DNA of 64,000 nt, from NCBI GenBank assembly GCA_913056175.1, contig CAJXLM010000001.1:1-64000 (forward strand). The letters run 5' to 3'. The stretch is from an uncultured Opitutia bacterium (lineage in GTDB: Bacteria; Verrucomicrobiota; Verrucomicrobiia; Opitutales; Puniceicoccaceae). Below, one piece after another: positions 19,078 to 35,600 of the stretch (the first letter of the stretch is position 1; every line of letters starts with the position of its first letter). Under the pieces are notes generated by a model, which saw only the letters and a program-made list of their open reading frames with translations, made no database searches and was not told the DNA's origin. Made by a program: the position numbers and the translations under genes.

Positions 19078-19644
19078 TCAGGAGTCGGCGCCGGCGGATT
19101 CGGCGCCCTCTTCAGCCGCCCGTTTCTTGCTCAGCACGATCACCCCGATCATCGCGATGAGCAGGAGGATCCCGGTGAGCTGGAAGGGGAGCATGTACTT
19201 GGTGAAGAGTCCGTACCCGTACGCCTTGACCTTCTGGGCGAGGCCGAGGGGCTCGTCGGCGGCCGGGTAGTCCGGCACGGCCGGGAGCGCGCTGAGGAGC
19301 TGGCCGGACAGGCCGTCCCCGGCGAGCACGGCGATCAACCCGAGCACGAGGAGGAGCAAGCTCACCCCGGCGGCCGCCGCGGTCACGGTGTTCGGTCGCA
19401 GCTTCTCCACCTCACGCACATCGAGGAGCATGATGATGAAGAGGAAGAGCACCATGATCGCCCCCGCGTAGACGAGGATCTGCAGGACGGCCAGGAAGAA
19501 GGCCTCCAACAGCACGAAGAGGCAGGCCATCCCGATGAAGGAAAGAATGAGAAAGACCGCACCCGCCACCGGATTCGGGGTCACCACCATGAGGAAGGCG
19601 GGAACCACCGTGAGAAGAGCGAAGAGAATGAAGAAGATGTCCAC
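19078..19644 (-). CDS. nuoJ: NADH-quinone oxidoreductase subunit J
   Basis: The 188-residue membrane protein shows the NuoJ opening [18 protein letters not shown] and the broken helix 3 signature [18 protein letters not shown]. Three more hydrophobic helices follow, and a polar C-terminal tail ends it. It stands 69 bases after nuoI and 10 bases before nuoK. Confidence 0.95.
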   Translation of the reverse strand: MDIFFILFALLTVVPAFLMVVTPNPVAGAVFLILSFIGMACLFVLLEAFFLAVLQILVYAGAIMVLFLFIIMLLDVREVEKLRPNTVTAAAAGVSLLLLVLGLIAVLAGDGLSGQLLSALPAVPDYPAADEPLGLAQKVKAYGYGLFTKYMLPFQLTGILLLIAMIGVIVLSKKRAAEEGAESAGADS

Positions 19645-19713
19645 CGGATCCCAACCTGCAGTTTCCCTCCTGTGAGAGAAGGCAAAAATTGGCGCCCGCG
19701 GGAAGGAGCCCGC

Positions 19714-20271
19714 TCAGGAGTGGGCGTAGCCGCGCGCTTTCGCCGCGTCCTCCGCGGCCCGCTTCTTGTCCCACTTATAGTGGTGGTCCGGAAGGGTTCC
19801 CCCCAGCTCGTAGAGCTTTTCCTTGTTGTTGACCATCTCTTCCCGGGAATAGCCGGTCATCGAGTAGACGTCCTGCAGGAAGATGGCCTCTTCCGGGCAG
19901 ACCTCCTCGCAAAGGCCACAATAAATGCACCGGAGCATGTCAATCTCGAACTCTTTCGGCGCCTTTTCCACGTGGGCGGTCTCCGCCTCCGGGTCGATCT
20001 CGCCGGGAGTGATCCGGATCGCCTTGGGCGGGCAGACGAACTCGCAGAGCTGGCAGGAGACACACTTTTCCCGGCCGTGCGGATCGTGCACGAGGGTCGG
20101 TACCCCGCGGTAGCCCTCCGGGAGGGTCGGGCGAACCTCCGGATACTGGAGGGTCACCTTCTTCCGAAACATATGGGAGACGGTCGTCTTGAGGCCCGAC
20201 ACGATCTGGGGGAGGTTGGACCGCTCCGCCAGGCTGAGGGGCTTTCGCTCGAGTACCTTGGTTTCTGCCAT
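19714..20271 (-). CDS. nuoI: NADH-quinone oxidoreductase subunit I
   Basis: The 185-residue protein binds the two [4Fe-4S] clusters N6a and N6b that pass electrons to NuoB. The two ferredoxin motifs are CVSCQLCEFVCPPKAI and CIYCGLCEEVCPEEAI, each with the CxxCxxCxxxCP pattern. The N-terminal 60 residues hold a SHMFRKKVTLQYPE segment that tethers it to the membrane arm. The length is normal. Confidence 0.97.
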   Translation of the reverse strand: MAETKVLERKPLSLAERSNLPQIVSGLKTTVSHMFRKKVTLQYPEVRPTLPEGYRGVPTLVHDPHGREKCVSCQLCEFVCPPKAIRITPGEIDPEAETAHVEKAPKEFEIDMLRCIYCGLCEEVCPEEAIFLQDVYSMTGYSREEMVNNKEKLYELGGTLPDHHYKWDKKRAAEDAAKARGYAHS

Positions 20272-20316
20272 GGGTCGTGGGGGGGACGGTGGTGGGAGGG
20301 GAGTGGAGAGAAGGTG

Positions 20317-21414
20317 CTACCAGAGGTCGTGAATCGCGACCGCGGCAGCATTCACGATGAGGTTGGCGATGGCGAGAGGCAAGAGAACCGTCCAACCGAG
20401 TTTCATCACCTGGTCGAAGCGGTAGCGCGGCAGGGTCCAGCGGATCAGCACAAAGAAGGTGATCATGCCCACGACCTTGACGAGGAACCAGAGCACGGAG
20501 AGGACCGAACCGATCCAGCCCGCCGGCCAAGGATTCGCGAGGAAGGGCAGGAAGTTCCAGCCACCGAGGAAGAGGAGGACGAAGAGGGCCGAGCCCACGG
20601 CCATGGCCCCGTACTCTCCGACGAAGAAGAGGCCGAACTTGAAGGAGCTATACTCCGTATGGAATCCGCCCACGAGATCGGTCTCGGACTCCGCCATGTC
20701 GAAGGGAAGCCGATTGGTCTCCGCGAAGATCCCGACAAGGAAGAGGAAGGCGCTCAGCGGGCAGGTAATGAGGAACCACATCGTGTTCTGGGCCTCCACC
20801 ACGCTACTCAGGCTCAGCCCGGCGTCGGATCCTGGGGCGTTCATCCAGAGAAAAACCGGGAAAATGGAGAGCCCGAGCGACAGCTCGTAGGAAATCATCT
20901 GGGCCGAGCTGCGGATTCCCCCAAGGAAGGAATATTTACTGTTCGAGCCCCACCCTGCGAGCACGACCCCGTACACCGAGAGGGAACCGATCGCGAGGAC
21001 GAAGATCACCCCGAGATCCATCGGGGCCAGCACCAGCGGAATCATCTCTCCGGTCAGCGGGCTGGTGTACTGACCGAAAGGGATCACCGCGATGACCGCG
21101 AGGGACGGGACGAAGGCGATGAGGGGGGCCGCCCAGAAGAAGGGGCGATTCACATAGGGAGGGGTGAAGTCCTCCTTAAAGAGGAACTTGAGCCCGTCCG
21201 CCGGGAGCTGGATGATCCCGAGCCGGGTAAGAAGCGGCCCGATCACGGGAATCGGCCGGATGAAGGGGGTCGTCGTTCGGTTCGGGCCGATCCGGCCGTG
21301 CTGGTAGGCGGAAACCTTCCGCTCGATGAGAACCGAGTAGCCGGCAATCGTGAGGACGACGACCAGCATGATGGCCGCGTAGAGAATCTTCAGGAGGAGC
21401 GGGACAAGTTCCAT
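20317..21414 (-). CDS. nuoH: NADH-quinone oxidoreductase subunit H
   Basis: The 365-residue membrane subunit forms the quinone cavity with NuoB and NuoD. Family marks include YSVLIERKVSAYQHGRIGPN near the N-terminus, QLPADGLKFLFKED, PFDMAESETDLVGGFHTEYS with the charged quinone-channel loop and RWTLPRYRFDQVMKLGW near the end. The length is slightly above that of the E. coli protein (about 325). Confidence 0.97.
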   Translation of the reverse strand: MELVPLLLKILYAAIMLVVVLTIAGYSVLIERKVSAYQHGRIGPNRTTTPFIRPIPVIGPLLTRLGIIQLPADGLKFLFKEDFTPPYVNRPFFWAAPLIAFVPSLAVIAVIPFGQYTSPLTGEMIPLVLAPMDLGVIFVLAIGSLSVYGVVLAGWGSNSKYSFLGGIRSSAQMISYELSLGLSIFPVFLWMNAPGSDAGLSLSSVVEAQNTMWFLITCPLSAFLFLVGIFAETNRLPFDMAESETDLVGGFHTEYSSFKFGLFFVGEYGAMAVGSALFVLLFLGGWNFLPFLANPWPAGWIGSVLSVLWFLVKVVGMITFFVLIRWTLPRYRFDQVMKLGWTVLLPLAIANLIVNAAAVAIHDLW

Positions 21415-21435
21415 GGCTTCAGCGGGTGACCTCGG

Positions 21436-23157
21436 TCAGGAGGCCGTCGTCGCGGCGGGAAGGGAGGCAAGGAAGGAGTCGGCCTCGTACTTGAGGGATT
21501 GGCGCTCCGGGAAGGGATGCCGCGCGTGCTCTCCAGGGTCGAGGGCCACCCCCTCCGATGGGAGGGTGCGGAAGCGCAGGCCGGCAAAAGGTCCCGGCTC
21601 GGCGGACAGCTCCTTCCAGGCATGGTCGGGCTGCACGGAGGCCACCGGGCCATCCTCGAGGAGGGAGTTCAGCGAAGCCAGTTGCTGCAGGTCGGTGAGG
21701 AGGCCGGCCGGACCCGGCACCACCGCCCGGAACTTCTGCAGCCGGAATTGCTGGTTGATGAAGGTGCCGGAGCGCTCGAACACGGTGAGGGAGGGCAGGG
21801 CGATGAAAGCGTGCTCGTCGGCCGGCGAGGCGTGGGTCGCCATCCGGACCCAGGCAACCTTGCGGACCTGCTCTACGGTGAGTCCGCAGGCGAGCGGGTC
21901 CTCGTGGATGCAGAGGACGGTGTCGATCTCCCCGCGGTCGATCGCCGCGCCCAGCTCTCGGAGGTCCGGCTTGGGCAGTTCGTCAAGGAGGCCGGTGAGG
22001 AGGGCACCCCGCGTGTTCGGGGTGCGGTCCGCGCTCAGCAGGAGACCATCCTCCTCGCCCCAATGGCGGACCGCATAGCGCTGGGCCCCGGTCCGATCGG
22101 CGATCCGCCGGAGGAAATACTGCTCCTCCACTGAGGAGTGGGTCGAGGCGACCACCGCCACCCGCTCGGAGGGCCGGAGGAGGCGCTCGGTCTCGCGAAG
22201 CGCCTGTACGGGGGTGGCCTCGATCCCCCGGACGAAGGGGGTCGTCAAACGGTCCTCGGCCTCCACCTGCTTGTAGAGGTCGCGGCCGCTGTCCGTCATC
22301 CAGGTATCGTTCACCGCGTCGTTCTGCCGCGGGGTGATCCGGTAGATCTTGCCCTCCCGCGCCCAGACCTGGGTGTTCGCGCCCACGCTGCTCTCCGTAC
22401 AGATGCTGTCGACGGGCTTGAGGAACCACACCCGCATCTGGAACCGGAAATCCCGGCTGGTGAGCGCGCCCACCGGGCAAATGTCGACCGTGTTCAGGGA
22501 GTAATTACTGTCCAACTCCCGCCCCGGGTAGCAGGTGAGCGTGCTGTAGCTGCCGTGGTCGATGAACCCGAGCACGTCGTCCCCGGGGATCTCCTGCATG
22601 AAGCGGACGCAGCGCGAGCAGAGGATGCAGCGCTCGTCATCGAGGATCACCCGGGGGCCGAGCACAGTGCGCTTGGGCTTGGGGTTCTTTTCCTCGATAA
22701 AGCGGGAATAACCCCGCCCGTACTCCGTGGCGTACTCCTGCAGCTTGCACTCGCCGGCCTGGTCGCAGATCGGGCAGTCGAGCGGATGGTTGACGAGGAG
22801 GAATTCCATGACCCCGTGCCGGCAGTCCCGGACGAGGTCGGAATCCGTGCGCATGCGGATGCCCTCCGCCACCGGTTGGTTGCAGGCGATCCCGGGCTTC
22901 CCACCCCACCCGATCTTCGGGCTGCCGTCCTCCTCCAGGATCGGCTCTCCGGTCGCCCGGTCCTTCATGGGCCAGCCGAGCTCGACGAGGCACATGCGGC
23001 AATTGCCGACCACGGAGAGCTTCTGGTGGTAGCAGTAGTGCGGGATCTCCTTCCCCACGTGCTCCGCGGCTTCGATCATGGTGATTCCCTTGGGAACCAC
23101 CACGGGTTCGTCGTCGATGTAAACAGTGACGGTGTCGCTTCCGTTGGTCTCGGCCAT
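21436..23157 (-). CDS. nuoG: NADH-quinone oxidoreductase subunit G (short form)
   Basis: The 573-residue iron-sulfur subunit carries, in order, the [2Fe-2S] site (HYCYHQKLSVVGNCRMC and IACNQPV), the N5 ligands HPLDCPICDQAGEC, and the [4Fe-4S] motif CILCSRCVRF with the CPVGAL partner. The remainder corresponds to a truncated molybdopterin-oxidoreductase-like domain. Long NuoG proteins reach about 900 residues, whereas mitochondrial-type ones are about 700. This is shorter than both, but the iron-sulfur part is complete. It lies between nuoF and nuoH. Confidence 0.95.
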   Translation of the reverse strand: MAETNGSDTVTVYIDDEPVVVPKGITMIEAAEHVGKEIPHYCYHQKLSVVGNCRMCLVELGWPMKDRATGEPILEEDGSPKIGWGGKPGIACNQPVAEGIRMRTDSDLVRDCRHGVMEFLLVNHPLDCPICDQAGECKLQEYATEYGRGYSRFIEEKNPKPKRTVLGPRVILDDERCILCSRCVRFMQEIPGDDVLGFIDHGSYSTLTCYPGRELDSNYSLNTVDICPVGALTSRDFRFQMRVWFLKPVDSICTESSVGANTQVWAREGKIYRITPRQNDAVNDTWMTDSGRDLYKQVEAEDRLTTPFVRGIEATPVQALRETERLLRPSERVAVVASTHSSVEEQYFLRRIADRTGAQRYAVRHWGEEDGLLLSADRTPNTRGALLTGLLDELPKPDLRELGAAIDRGEIDTVLCIHEDPLACGLTVEQVRKVAWVRMATHASPADEHAFIALPSLTVFERSGTFINQQFRLQKFRAVVPGPAGLLTDLQQLASLNSLLEDGPVASVQPDHAWKELSAEPGPFAGLRFRTLPSEGVALDPGEHARHPFPERQSLKYEADSFLASLPAATTAS

Positions 23158-23189
23158 GGTCTCCTCTCAGTCCTCGGGTCGGCCGGGGT

Positions 23190-24554
23190 TCAGGCGACCG
23201 CTGCCGTGGTTTCCTGCTCACGGGCCGCCCGTTCCCGGGCCTGGCGGCGGGCGTAATCGATGAACTCGTCCCGGAAGCGCAGGATGAAGCCCTGCACGGG
23301 CCAGGCCACCGCCTCCCCGTGCGCGCAAATGGTCCGCCCTTCCACCTGGTCGGCGATCGACTTGAGCAAGTCGGCGTCCTCCTCGCGGGCCTCCCCCGCA
23401 ATCATGCGGTGGGTGATCTTTTTCAGCCAAAGGGAGCCTTCCCGGCAGGGAGTGCACTGGCCGCAACTCTCGTGGGCGTAGAAGGCGTTCAGGTTGGCCA
23501 GGGCCATCACGACGTCTGTGGTGTCGTCCATCACCATGACGGCGGCGGAACCGCTGGACGAGCCAAAGTAATTGCAGCCGTCGCAGTCGAGGGGGATGTC
23601 CTCCACGCCCCAGTCGACCTCCGTACCGTCCTGCAGCTTGCCCCGGTAGCGCTGGTCGTACTTGATCACCTTGGTGGAGGAGCCTCCCGGGATGAAGCCG
23701 AGGAGCGAGCGTCCCTCCCGGAGACCGCCCCCCATATCGTAGATGAGATCCCCGAAGGTGTAGGCCCCACCTTCCACCTCGAAGTAGCCGGGGTTGTTGA
23801 CGTGGCCGGAGAGCGACCAGATCCGGGTCCCCGTGCAGTTCGGCACCCCAATCTTGGCATATTCCTTCCCGCCCAGCTCCACCGCGTGCTTCACTTGGCA
23901 GAGGGTCTCCACGTTGTTGACGATGGTCGGGCACATGTAGAGACCCTTCGCCGCGGGGAAGAAGGGGGGCTTGAGGCGGGGGTAGGGCCGCTTGCCCTCG
24001 AGGGATTCAATCAGCCCGGTCTCCTCGCCGCAAATGTACGACCCCGCCCCACGGTGTACGATCAGGTCGCAGCTGTACCCGGAGCCGAGGATGTTCTCGC
24101 CCACGAGGTTGTTCGCCCGCGCCTTCTCGATGGCCTCCTCGAGGATCCGGGCGCCCCCGAACATTTCCCCGCGGATGTAAATGAAGGCGAGCTTCGTCCC
24201 GGTGGCGTAGGCCGAGATCATCATTCCCTCAATCAACTGGTGAGGGTCCTTGTGGATGAGCTGGCGGTCCTTGAAAGTGCCGGGCTCGGACTCATCGGCG
24301 TTGCAGATCAGGTAGACGGGCTTGTCACTGTTCGGGTCGAGGAAGCCCCACTTCCGGCCCGCCGGAAAGAGAGCCCCTCCCCGGCCGCGGATGTTGGCGT
24401 CGAGCACCTCCTTTTTGATCTCCGCGGGCTCGCGCCGGATCGCCGCCTCGAGGGTCTTGTACCCTCCCCGCGCTGTATAGTCCTCGTAGGAGCCGGTGTA
24501 CCCGGGCTCGTCGGCATGGCTCAGCAAAAGTCGTCGTTCTTTCGGATGGGGCAT
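23190..24554 (-). CDS. nuoF: NADH-quinone oxidoreductase subunit F
   Basis: The 454-residue subunit binds FMN, NADH and cluster N3 and takes the hydride from NADH. It shows RGRGGALFPAGRKWGF for the NADH/FMN loop, ICNADESEPGTFKDR, GAGSYICGEETGLIESLEG, and ESCGQCTPCREG with the cluster cysteines. Start is ATG 24554, preceded by AAAGGAAA, eleven bases after the nuoE stop. A longer upstream frame only overlaps nuoE in another frame. Confidence 0.97.
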   Translation of the reverse strand: MPHPKERRLLLSHADEPGYTGSYEDYTARGGYKTLEAAIRREPAEIKKEVLDANIRGRGGALFPAGRKWGFLDPNSDKPVYLICNADESEPGTFKDRQLIHKDPHQLIEGMMISAYATGTKLAFIYIRGEMFGGARILEEAIEKARANNLVGENILGSGYSCDLIVHRGAGSYICGEETGLIESLEGKRPYPRLKPPFFPAAKGLYMCPTIVNNVETLCQVKHAVELGGKEYAKIGVPNCTGTRIWSLSGHVNNPGYFEVEGGAYTFGDLIYDMGGGLREGRSLLGFIPGGSSTKVIKYDQRYRGKLQDGTEVDWGVEDIPLDCDGCNYFGSSSGSAAVMVMDDTTDVVMALANLNAFYAHESCGQCTPCREGSLWLKKITHRMIAGEAREEDADLLKSIADQVEGRTICAHGEAVAWPVQGFILRFRDEFIDYARRQARERAAREQETTAAVA

Positions 24555-24565
24555 CGTTTTTCCTT

Positions 24566-25078
24566 TCAGCTTCCCGATTTCGTTTCCGACCGGATCATCT
24601 GGATGAGTTCCTCCGTCCGATCCTCGTCGACGTTGTGGTACAGTTCCTCGTCGATCTGCACTACGGGTGCCGTATGGCAGCTGGCGATGCACTCGACGTA
24701 CTCCACGGTAACCGCGCCGTCCGGCGAGACTTCGTCGAGCTCGCAATCAAAGGCTTCCCGGAAGCGGTCACAGACCCGGTAGGCCCCGTTCAGGGCACAG
24801 GAGAGGGTGCGACAGACCTTCACGTGCCGCTTCCCGGTTGGTTCCCGCAGCAGCATCGGATAGAAGGTGACGAGCTCGTAGATGTTGATGGGCTCCAGCT
24901 CGAGCCGGGCGGACACCCACTCAATCGCTTCGTTGGAGAGATAGCCCTTCTCGCCTTGAACGATGTAGAGTACGGGCAGGGCCGCGCTGCGAATTTCCGG
25001 GTAGCGGGGCACGACCCGATCGATCTCCGCCCGGGCTTCCTCGCTCAGTTCAAAGGTGTCCGTCGCATTCGTTTCCAT
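24566..25078 (-). CDS. nuoE: NADH-quinone oxidoreductase subunit E
   Basis: The 170-residue thioredoxin-like protein binds the [2Fe-2S] cluster N1a. The ligand pattern is CRTLSC and, about 35 residues later, CIASC, in the usual arrangement. The N-terminal helical part reads LPVLYIVQGEKGYLSNEAIE. It works with NuoF in the NADH-oxidising arm. The gap to nuoD is 27 bases. Confidence 0.96.
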   Translation of the reverse strand: METNATDTFELSEEARAEIDRVVPRYPEIRSAALPVLYIVQGEKGYLSNEAIEWVSARLELEPINIYELVTFYPMLLREPTGKRHVKVCRTLSCALNGAYRVCDRFREAFDCELDEVSPDGAVTVEYVECIASCHTAPVVQIDEELYHNVDEDRTEELIQMIRSETKSGS

Positions 25079-25105
25079 GACTGTCCTTCCGCAATGCCCC
25101 CGCCT

Positions 25106-26362
25106 TCAGCGGTCGCATTCACCCAACACGAAATCGAGGCTCCCGAGAATCACGGTGATGTCGGTGAGCATGTGCCCAGGCACGATTTTCGGGAGCACGC
25201 TCAGGCTGGAGAAGCTGGGGCCGCGGATCTTCAGCCGGTAGGGCACTCCCCCACCCTTCGACACCACGAAGAAGCCGAGCGCCCCTTTCGGATTTTCCGC
25301 CTCGAAGTAGACTTCGCCAGCGGGCATGCGCGGCCCCTCCGTCACGAGCATGAAATTCTGGATGAGCTCCTCCATGCTGGTCACGATCTTGTCCTTGCGG
25401 GGCGCGAAGATCTCCTTCGCGTCCTCCGCGTACCAAGGGCCGTCTGGAAAATCGGCAATCACCTGCCGGAGAATCCGTACGCTCTGCCGGAGCTCCTCCA
25501 CCCGCACGAGATAGCGGTCGTAGCAATCACCGCGGGTACCAATCGGCACGTCGAAATCCACCCGGTCGTAGCCGAGGTAGGGGCGATCCTTCCGCAGGTC
25601 GAAGTCCACCCCACAGGCCCGCAGGTTGGCCCCGGTCAGCCCGTAGGCGAGGGCGTCCTCCTTCGTGATCACCCCGACCCCCTCGGTGCGATCGAGGAAG
25701 ATGCGGTTGCGGGTGAGCAGGCGCTGGGTCTCCTCGAGGATTGGCAGGAACTGGTCGAGAAAGGCGGAAACACGATCGAGCCAGCCCTCGGGAATGTCCC
25801 GGGCGACCCCCCCAATCCGGGTGTAGGAGGTCGTGAAGCGGGCGCCGGTCAACTCCTCGAAAAGAGTGTAGAGCTTTTCCCGCTCGGTGAAGGTGTACAT
25901 GAAGGCGGTCCAGGCGCCCGCGTCCATCCCGTAGACGCCCATGCCGAGAAGGTGGGAGGAGATACGGGCCAGTTCGGAAATGATCAGGCGAATCGCCTCG
26001 CAACGCGGGGGAACCTCGAGGCCGGCGAGCTGCTCCACCGCCATCGCGTAGGTCACGTTGTTGGCCAGGGGGGAGAGGTAGTCGAGGCGGTCCGTGTAGG
26101 GAACGAACTGGTTGTAGGTCATGTTCTCCGCGATCTTCTCGTCCCCGCGATGCAGGTAACCGATCACGGGCTCGCACTTGGTCACCGTGTCCCCGTCCAG
26201 CTGCATGAGGAGTCGGAGAACGCCGTGCGTCGTCGGGTGTGAGGGACCGACATTCAGGCCCATCTCCTCTCCAGCGCCGTCATTGGCCTCCGCCCGCCGC
26301 TCGGCCAGCTCCCCCGCGCGGGCCCCCATGTCCCCTACCGAAATTTCCTTGGTCTCCGCCAT
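25106..26362 (-). CDS. nuoD: NADH-quinone oxidoreductase subunit D
   Basis: The 418-residue 49-kDa-type subunit lines the quinone site. It opens with LNVGPSHPTTHGVLRLLMQL, containing the histidine near the quinone headgroup. It also contains GYLHRGDEKIAENMTYNQF and, near the end, the short segment VLGECDR. I start it at ATG 26362, two bases after the nuoC stop. A longer frame would add residues that overlap nuoC. Separate nuoC and nuoD genes are the general bacterial form, unlike the fused nuoCD of enterics. Confidence 0.96.
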   Translation of the reverse strand: MAETKEISVGDMGARAGELAERRAEANDGAGEEMGLNVGPSHPTTHGVLRLLMQLDGDTVTKCEPVIGYLHRGDEKIAENMTYNQFVPYTDRLDYLSPLANNVTYAMAVEQLAGLEVPPRCEAIRLIISELARISSHLLGMGVYGMDAGAWTAFMYTFTEREKLYTLFEELTGARFTTSYTRIGGVARDIPEGWLDRVSAFLDQFLPILEETQRLLTRNRIFLDRTEGVGVITKEDALAYGLTGANLRACGVDFDLRKDRPYLGYDRVDFDVPIGTRGDCYDRYLVRVEELRQSVRILRQVIADFPDGPWYAEDAKEIFAPRKDKIVTSMEELIQNFMLVTEGPRMPAGEVYFEAENPKGALGFFVVSKGGGVPYRLKIRGPSFSSLSVLPKIVPGHMLTDITVILGSLDFVLGECDR

Positions 26363-26363
26363 G

Positions 26364-27092
26364 TCAGTCCTCGATCCGTGGTTTGTCGCCCGACCGGTCC
26401 TCGAGGGTCTCCGGCTGCTCGGGGCCCTCCAGTGCGTCAAAATCCTCGGGGCGGTGGTGGTGCTCGGTCCAACTTTCGTCCCGGCCGCGCGGCTCCGAAG
26501 CGCTCATCGGCTGGCCCGATTGGGCAACAAAGGGTCCCCCCATCATCGGGGCCGGCAGCACCTTCGCCTCGGTCGCCTCCCCCACCTCGGAATCGGGCAA
26601 TTCGGTCTCGATTCCGGCCAAGGGAAACTCCTTGCGCAGGGGGAAATAGGGGTAACCCTCCCACATGAGGATCCGCCGCAGGTCGGGATGGTCCGTGAAC
26701 CGGATCCCGAACATGTCGTAGGTCTCCCGCTCGTGCCACTCGGCCGCCGCGAACAGCGACACCACCGACGGCACCTCGGGCTCGTCGTCGTCCAGGCAGT
26801 CCACGGAGACCCGGGCATACTGGGCGGTCTTCGGGTTGAGCAGGTGGTAGAAGACGGTGAAACGGGGCGATTCCTCATCCCAGTCGACCGCGGTCACGTC
26901 CATCAACATGAGATAGCCGTATTCATCCCGCAGGGTTTTCAGGAGCGGCCGGATGAATTCCGCGCGGCACCGGGTGGCGGGATGATCCGTGGTCGGCCGG
27001 GGCTCAAGACCCTCAAAACGCGGCCCGAGTGAATCCAGCAGCTCGCCGGTCCCCGTCGCGGGACCGGAATCAACTCCTTCTCCAGCGCTCAT
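26364..27092 (-). CDS. nuoC: NADH-quinone oxidoreductase subunit C
   Basis: The 242-residue 30-kDa-type subunit supports the NuoB-NuoD interface. The core segment runs from [20 protein letters not shown] through [20 protein letters not shown] to [12 protein letters not shown], all typical. About 55 residues at the C-terminus are acidic and lack a family match. Its ATG overlaps the nuoB stop (ATGA). Confidence 0.95.
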   Translation of the reverse strand: MSAGEGVDSGPATGTGELLDSLGPRFEGLEPRPTTDHPATRCRAEFIRPLLKTLRDEYGYLMLMDVTAVDWDEESPRFTVFYHLLNPKTAQYARVSVDCLDDDEPEVPSVVSLFAAAEWHERETYDMFGIRFTDHPDLRRILMWEGYPYFPLRKEFPLAGIETELPDSEVGEATEAKVLPAPMMGGPFVAQSGQPMSASEPRGRDESWTEHHHRPEDFDALEGPEQPETLEDRSGDKPRIED

Positions 27093-27625
27093 GCCCGCAG
27101 CTTCATCTGTTCCTCGCGACCTCCCAAGAGTTCCCGCGAGGAGTGCTCGGTGCGGATCTTCTCCTGCAGGCGCATCATCCCGTCGAGGAGCGCTTCCGGG
27201 CGCGGCGGGCAGCCGCTGATGTAGACATCGACAGGTACAACGTGGTCCACGCCCTGCATGGTTGCGTAGGATCGGTACATGCCGCCGGTCGATGCGCACG
27301 CACCCATCGCGACCACCCACTTCGGCTCCGCCATTTGGTCATAAATGCGACGAACAGCCGGCGCCATCTTGTAGGTCACTGTCCCCGCCACGATCATGCA
27401 ATCCGACTGCCGAGGAGAGAACCGCATCACCTCCATGCCGAAGCGCGCGATGTCGAAGCGCGAGGCCGAGGCTCCCATCAACTCGATGGCGCAACAGGCG
27501 AGGCCCATGGGCATCGGCCAGACCGAATGACTGCGCACCCAGTTGATGACGGCATCCGCTTTGGTGACGACGACATCACCCTCGACCTTGGAATTGTACC
27601 CCAATTCGGTCCCGTTTTGCTTCAT
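27089..27625 (-). CDS. nuoB: NADH-quinone oxidoreductase subunit B
   Basis: The 178-residue subunit binds cluster N2, the last electron carrier before quinone. The cluster ligands are visible in [10 protein letters not shown] (two adjacent cysteines), [10 protein letters not shown] and [12 protein letters not shown] start it at ATG 27625 ([18 protein letters not shown]); upstream in-frame codons reach further but lie in the intergenic region. It is the first gene of the minus-strand nuo cluster. The expected neighbour nuoA is missing on its upstream side, where the double uvrA is divergent. Confidence 0.97.
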   Translation of the reverse strand: MKQNGTELGYNSKVEGDVVVTKADAVINWVRSHSVWPMPMGLACCAIELMGASASRFDIARFGMEVMRFSPRQSDCMIVAGTVTYKMAPAVRRIYDQMAEPKWVVAMGACASTGGMYRSYATMQGVDHVVPVDVYISGCPPRPEALLDGMMRLQEKIRTEHSSRELLGGREEQMKLRA

Positions 27626-27850
27626 AACTGTCCGGATTTTGAAAGGTGGAGGTGGTGAGTCCAAGGGGACCAGCGGCCCGCTTTGCTCGAGCGAAACCTT
27701 GGAACCATCCCGAAAGGACGCAAGCAAAAGGTCGTTTTTTTGGTCTCCCGCACCCCTTCCTTACGGCCGGAGGGTGGCCGCGTTGCAATCGGACCGCACC
27801 TCCCTATTCTTCCCCGTCTTGATGCCCGGTATTCCCTCATCGCCCTCGCC
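27626..27850. promoter_or_regulatory. Divergent promoter region nuoB / uvrA
   Basis: This 225-base gap holds promoters for the nuo operon (leftward) and uvrA (rightward). On the plus strand TTGCAA at 27783-27788 and TATTCT at 27805-27810 are 16 bases apart and 40 bases before the uvrA ATG, a reasonable sigma-70-like pair. No LexA-like palindrome is visible. No open frame of nuoA length and character is present. Confidence 0.4.
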
Positions 27851-34893
<7,043 letters not shown>

Positions 34894-35020
34894 GGCCAAC
34901 GGTGCCAACCGGTTGCCGGTGGTGATTCCGTGCCATCGAGTCGTGGCCGAAAACGGCCGACTGGGTGACGACGACCCGGGCATCGATCGCAAGGCGTGGT
35001 TCTTGGGGCATGAACGCTAA
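34894..35020 (+). pseudogene. C-terminal remnant of a methylated-DNA-protein-cysteine methyltransferase
   Basis: In the frame ending at TAA 35018-35020 the sequence reads NRLPVVIPCHRVVAENGRL, followed by DRKAWFLGHER. The IPCHRVV block is the active site of O6-methylguanine methyltransferases, whose cysteine accepts the alkyl group. The C-terminal DRKxWLLxHE block also matches. The N-terminal two thirds of the gene are absent: the recognisable part begins a few bases after the eno stop codon at 34893. It has no start codon of its own. The stop overlaps the ATG of the next gene, so the two were once an adjacent pair. Confidence 0.85.
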
Positions 35021-35600
35021 GACAGACCAACCGAAGTCCGTGGTGACGCTGAATCTGCCCGACTGGCTCACCACGGACGCATTGCCGTGGGCATTCGAGC
35101 CCAATTGTGCCGACAGCGCCATGTCTCTGGCCATCGAGCTGTCGAGACAGAATGTCGTTCACCAAACGGGCGGACCCTTCGGGGCCCTGGTGGTGTCTCT
35201 GGCCGCGGGGAAGGTGATCGCAGCGGCGGTCAACTGCGTCGAGGCGCAATCGTGCTCTTCGGCGCACGCCGAAATCATGGCCCTCTCCCTCGCGCAGCAG
35301 CGATATGCGCAATGGAACCTCGCCGCCACACCTGATGCCCCGCTGACGTTGGTGACCTCGGCAGAGCCCTGTGCCATGTGCTTGGGCGCGATCCCATGGT
35401 CGGGTGTCCGGCAAGTGATCTGCGGTGCGACGAAAACGGAGGTCGAGGCGGTCGGCTTTGACGAAGGCGCTCGATCCTCCGAGTGGGTCGCTGACCTTGC
35501 CGGGCGGGGGATTCGGGTCGAGCTGGAGTGTTTGCGCGACCAAGCCGCGGCCGTGTTGAAGGCCTACGCGCGGTCCGGTCAAACGGTCTATAACCCCTGA
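35010..35600 (+). CDS. Nucleoside/guanine deaminase family protein
   Basis: The 196-residue zinc-dependent deaminase has the motif SSAHAEIMAL with the HAE zinc/proton-shuttle site at about residue 88, and AEPCAMCLGAIPWSGV with the two cysteine ligands. The segment IPWSGVRQVICGAT and the following GFDEG resemble guanine deaminase-like members of the COG0590 class more than tRNA adenosine deaminases; the substrate is not certain. Start ATG 35010 overlaps the end of the methyltransferase remnant. Codons such as CTG, GTG and ACG are used more evenly than in neighbours, where C-ending codons dominate, suggesting recent transfer together with the remnant. It is followed by about 1 kb without a gene. 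Confidence 0.82.
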   Translation: MNAKTDQPKSVVTLNLPDWLTTDALPWAFEPNCADSAMSLAIELSRQNVVHQTGGPFGALVVSLAAGKVIAAAVNCVEAQSCSSAHAEIMALSLAQQRYAQWNLAATPDAPLTLVTSAEPCAMCLGAIPWSGVRQVICGATKTEVEAVGFDEGARSSEWVADLAGRGIRVELECLRDQAAAVLKAYARSGQTVYNP

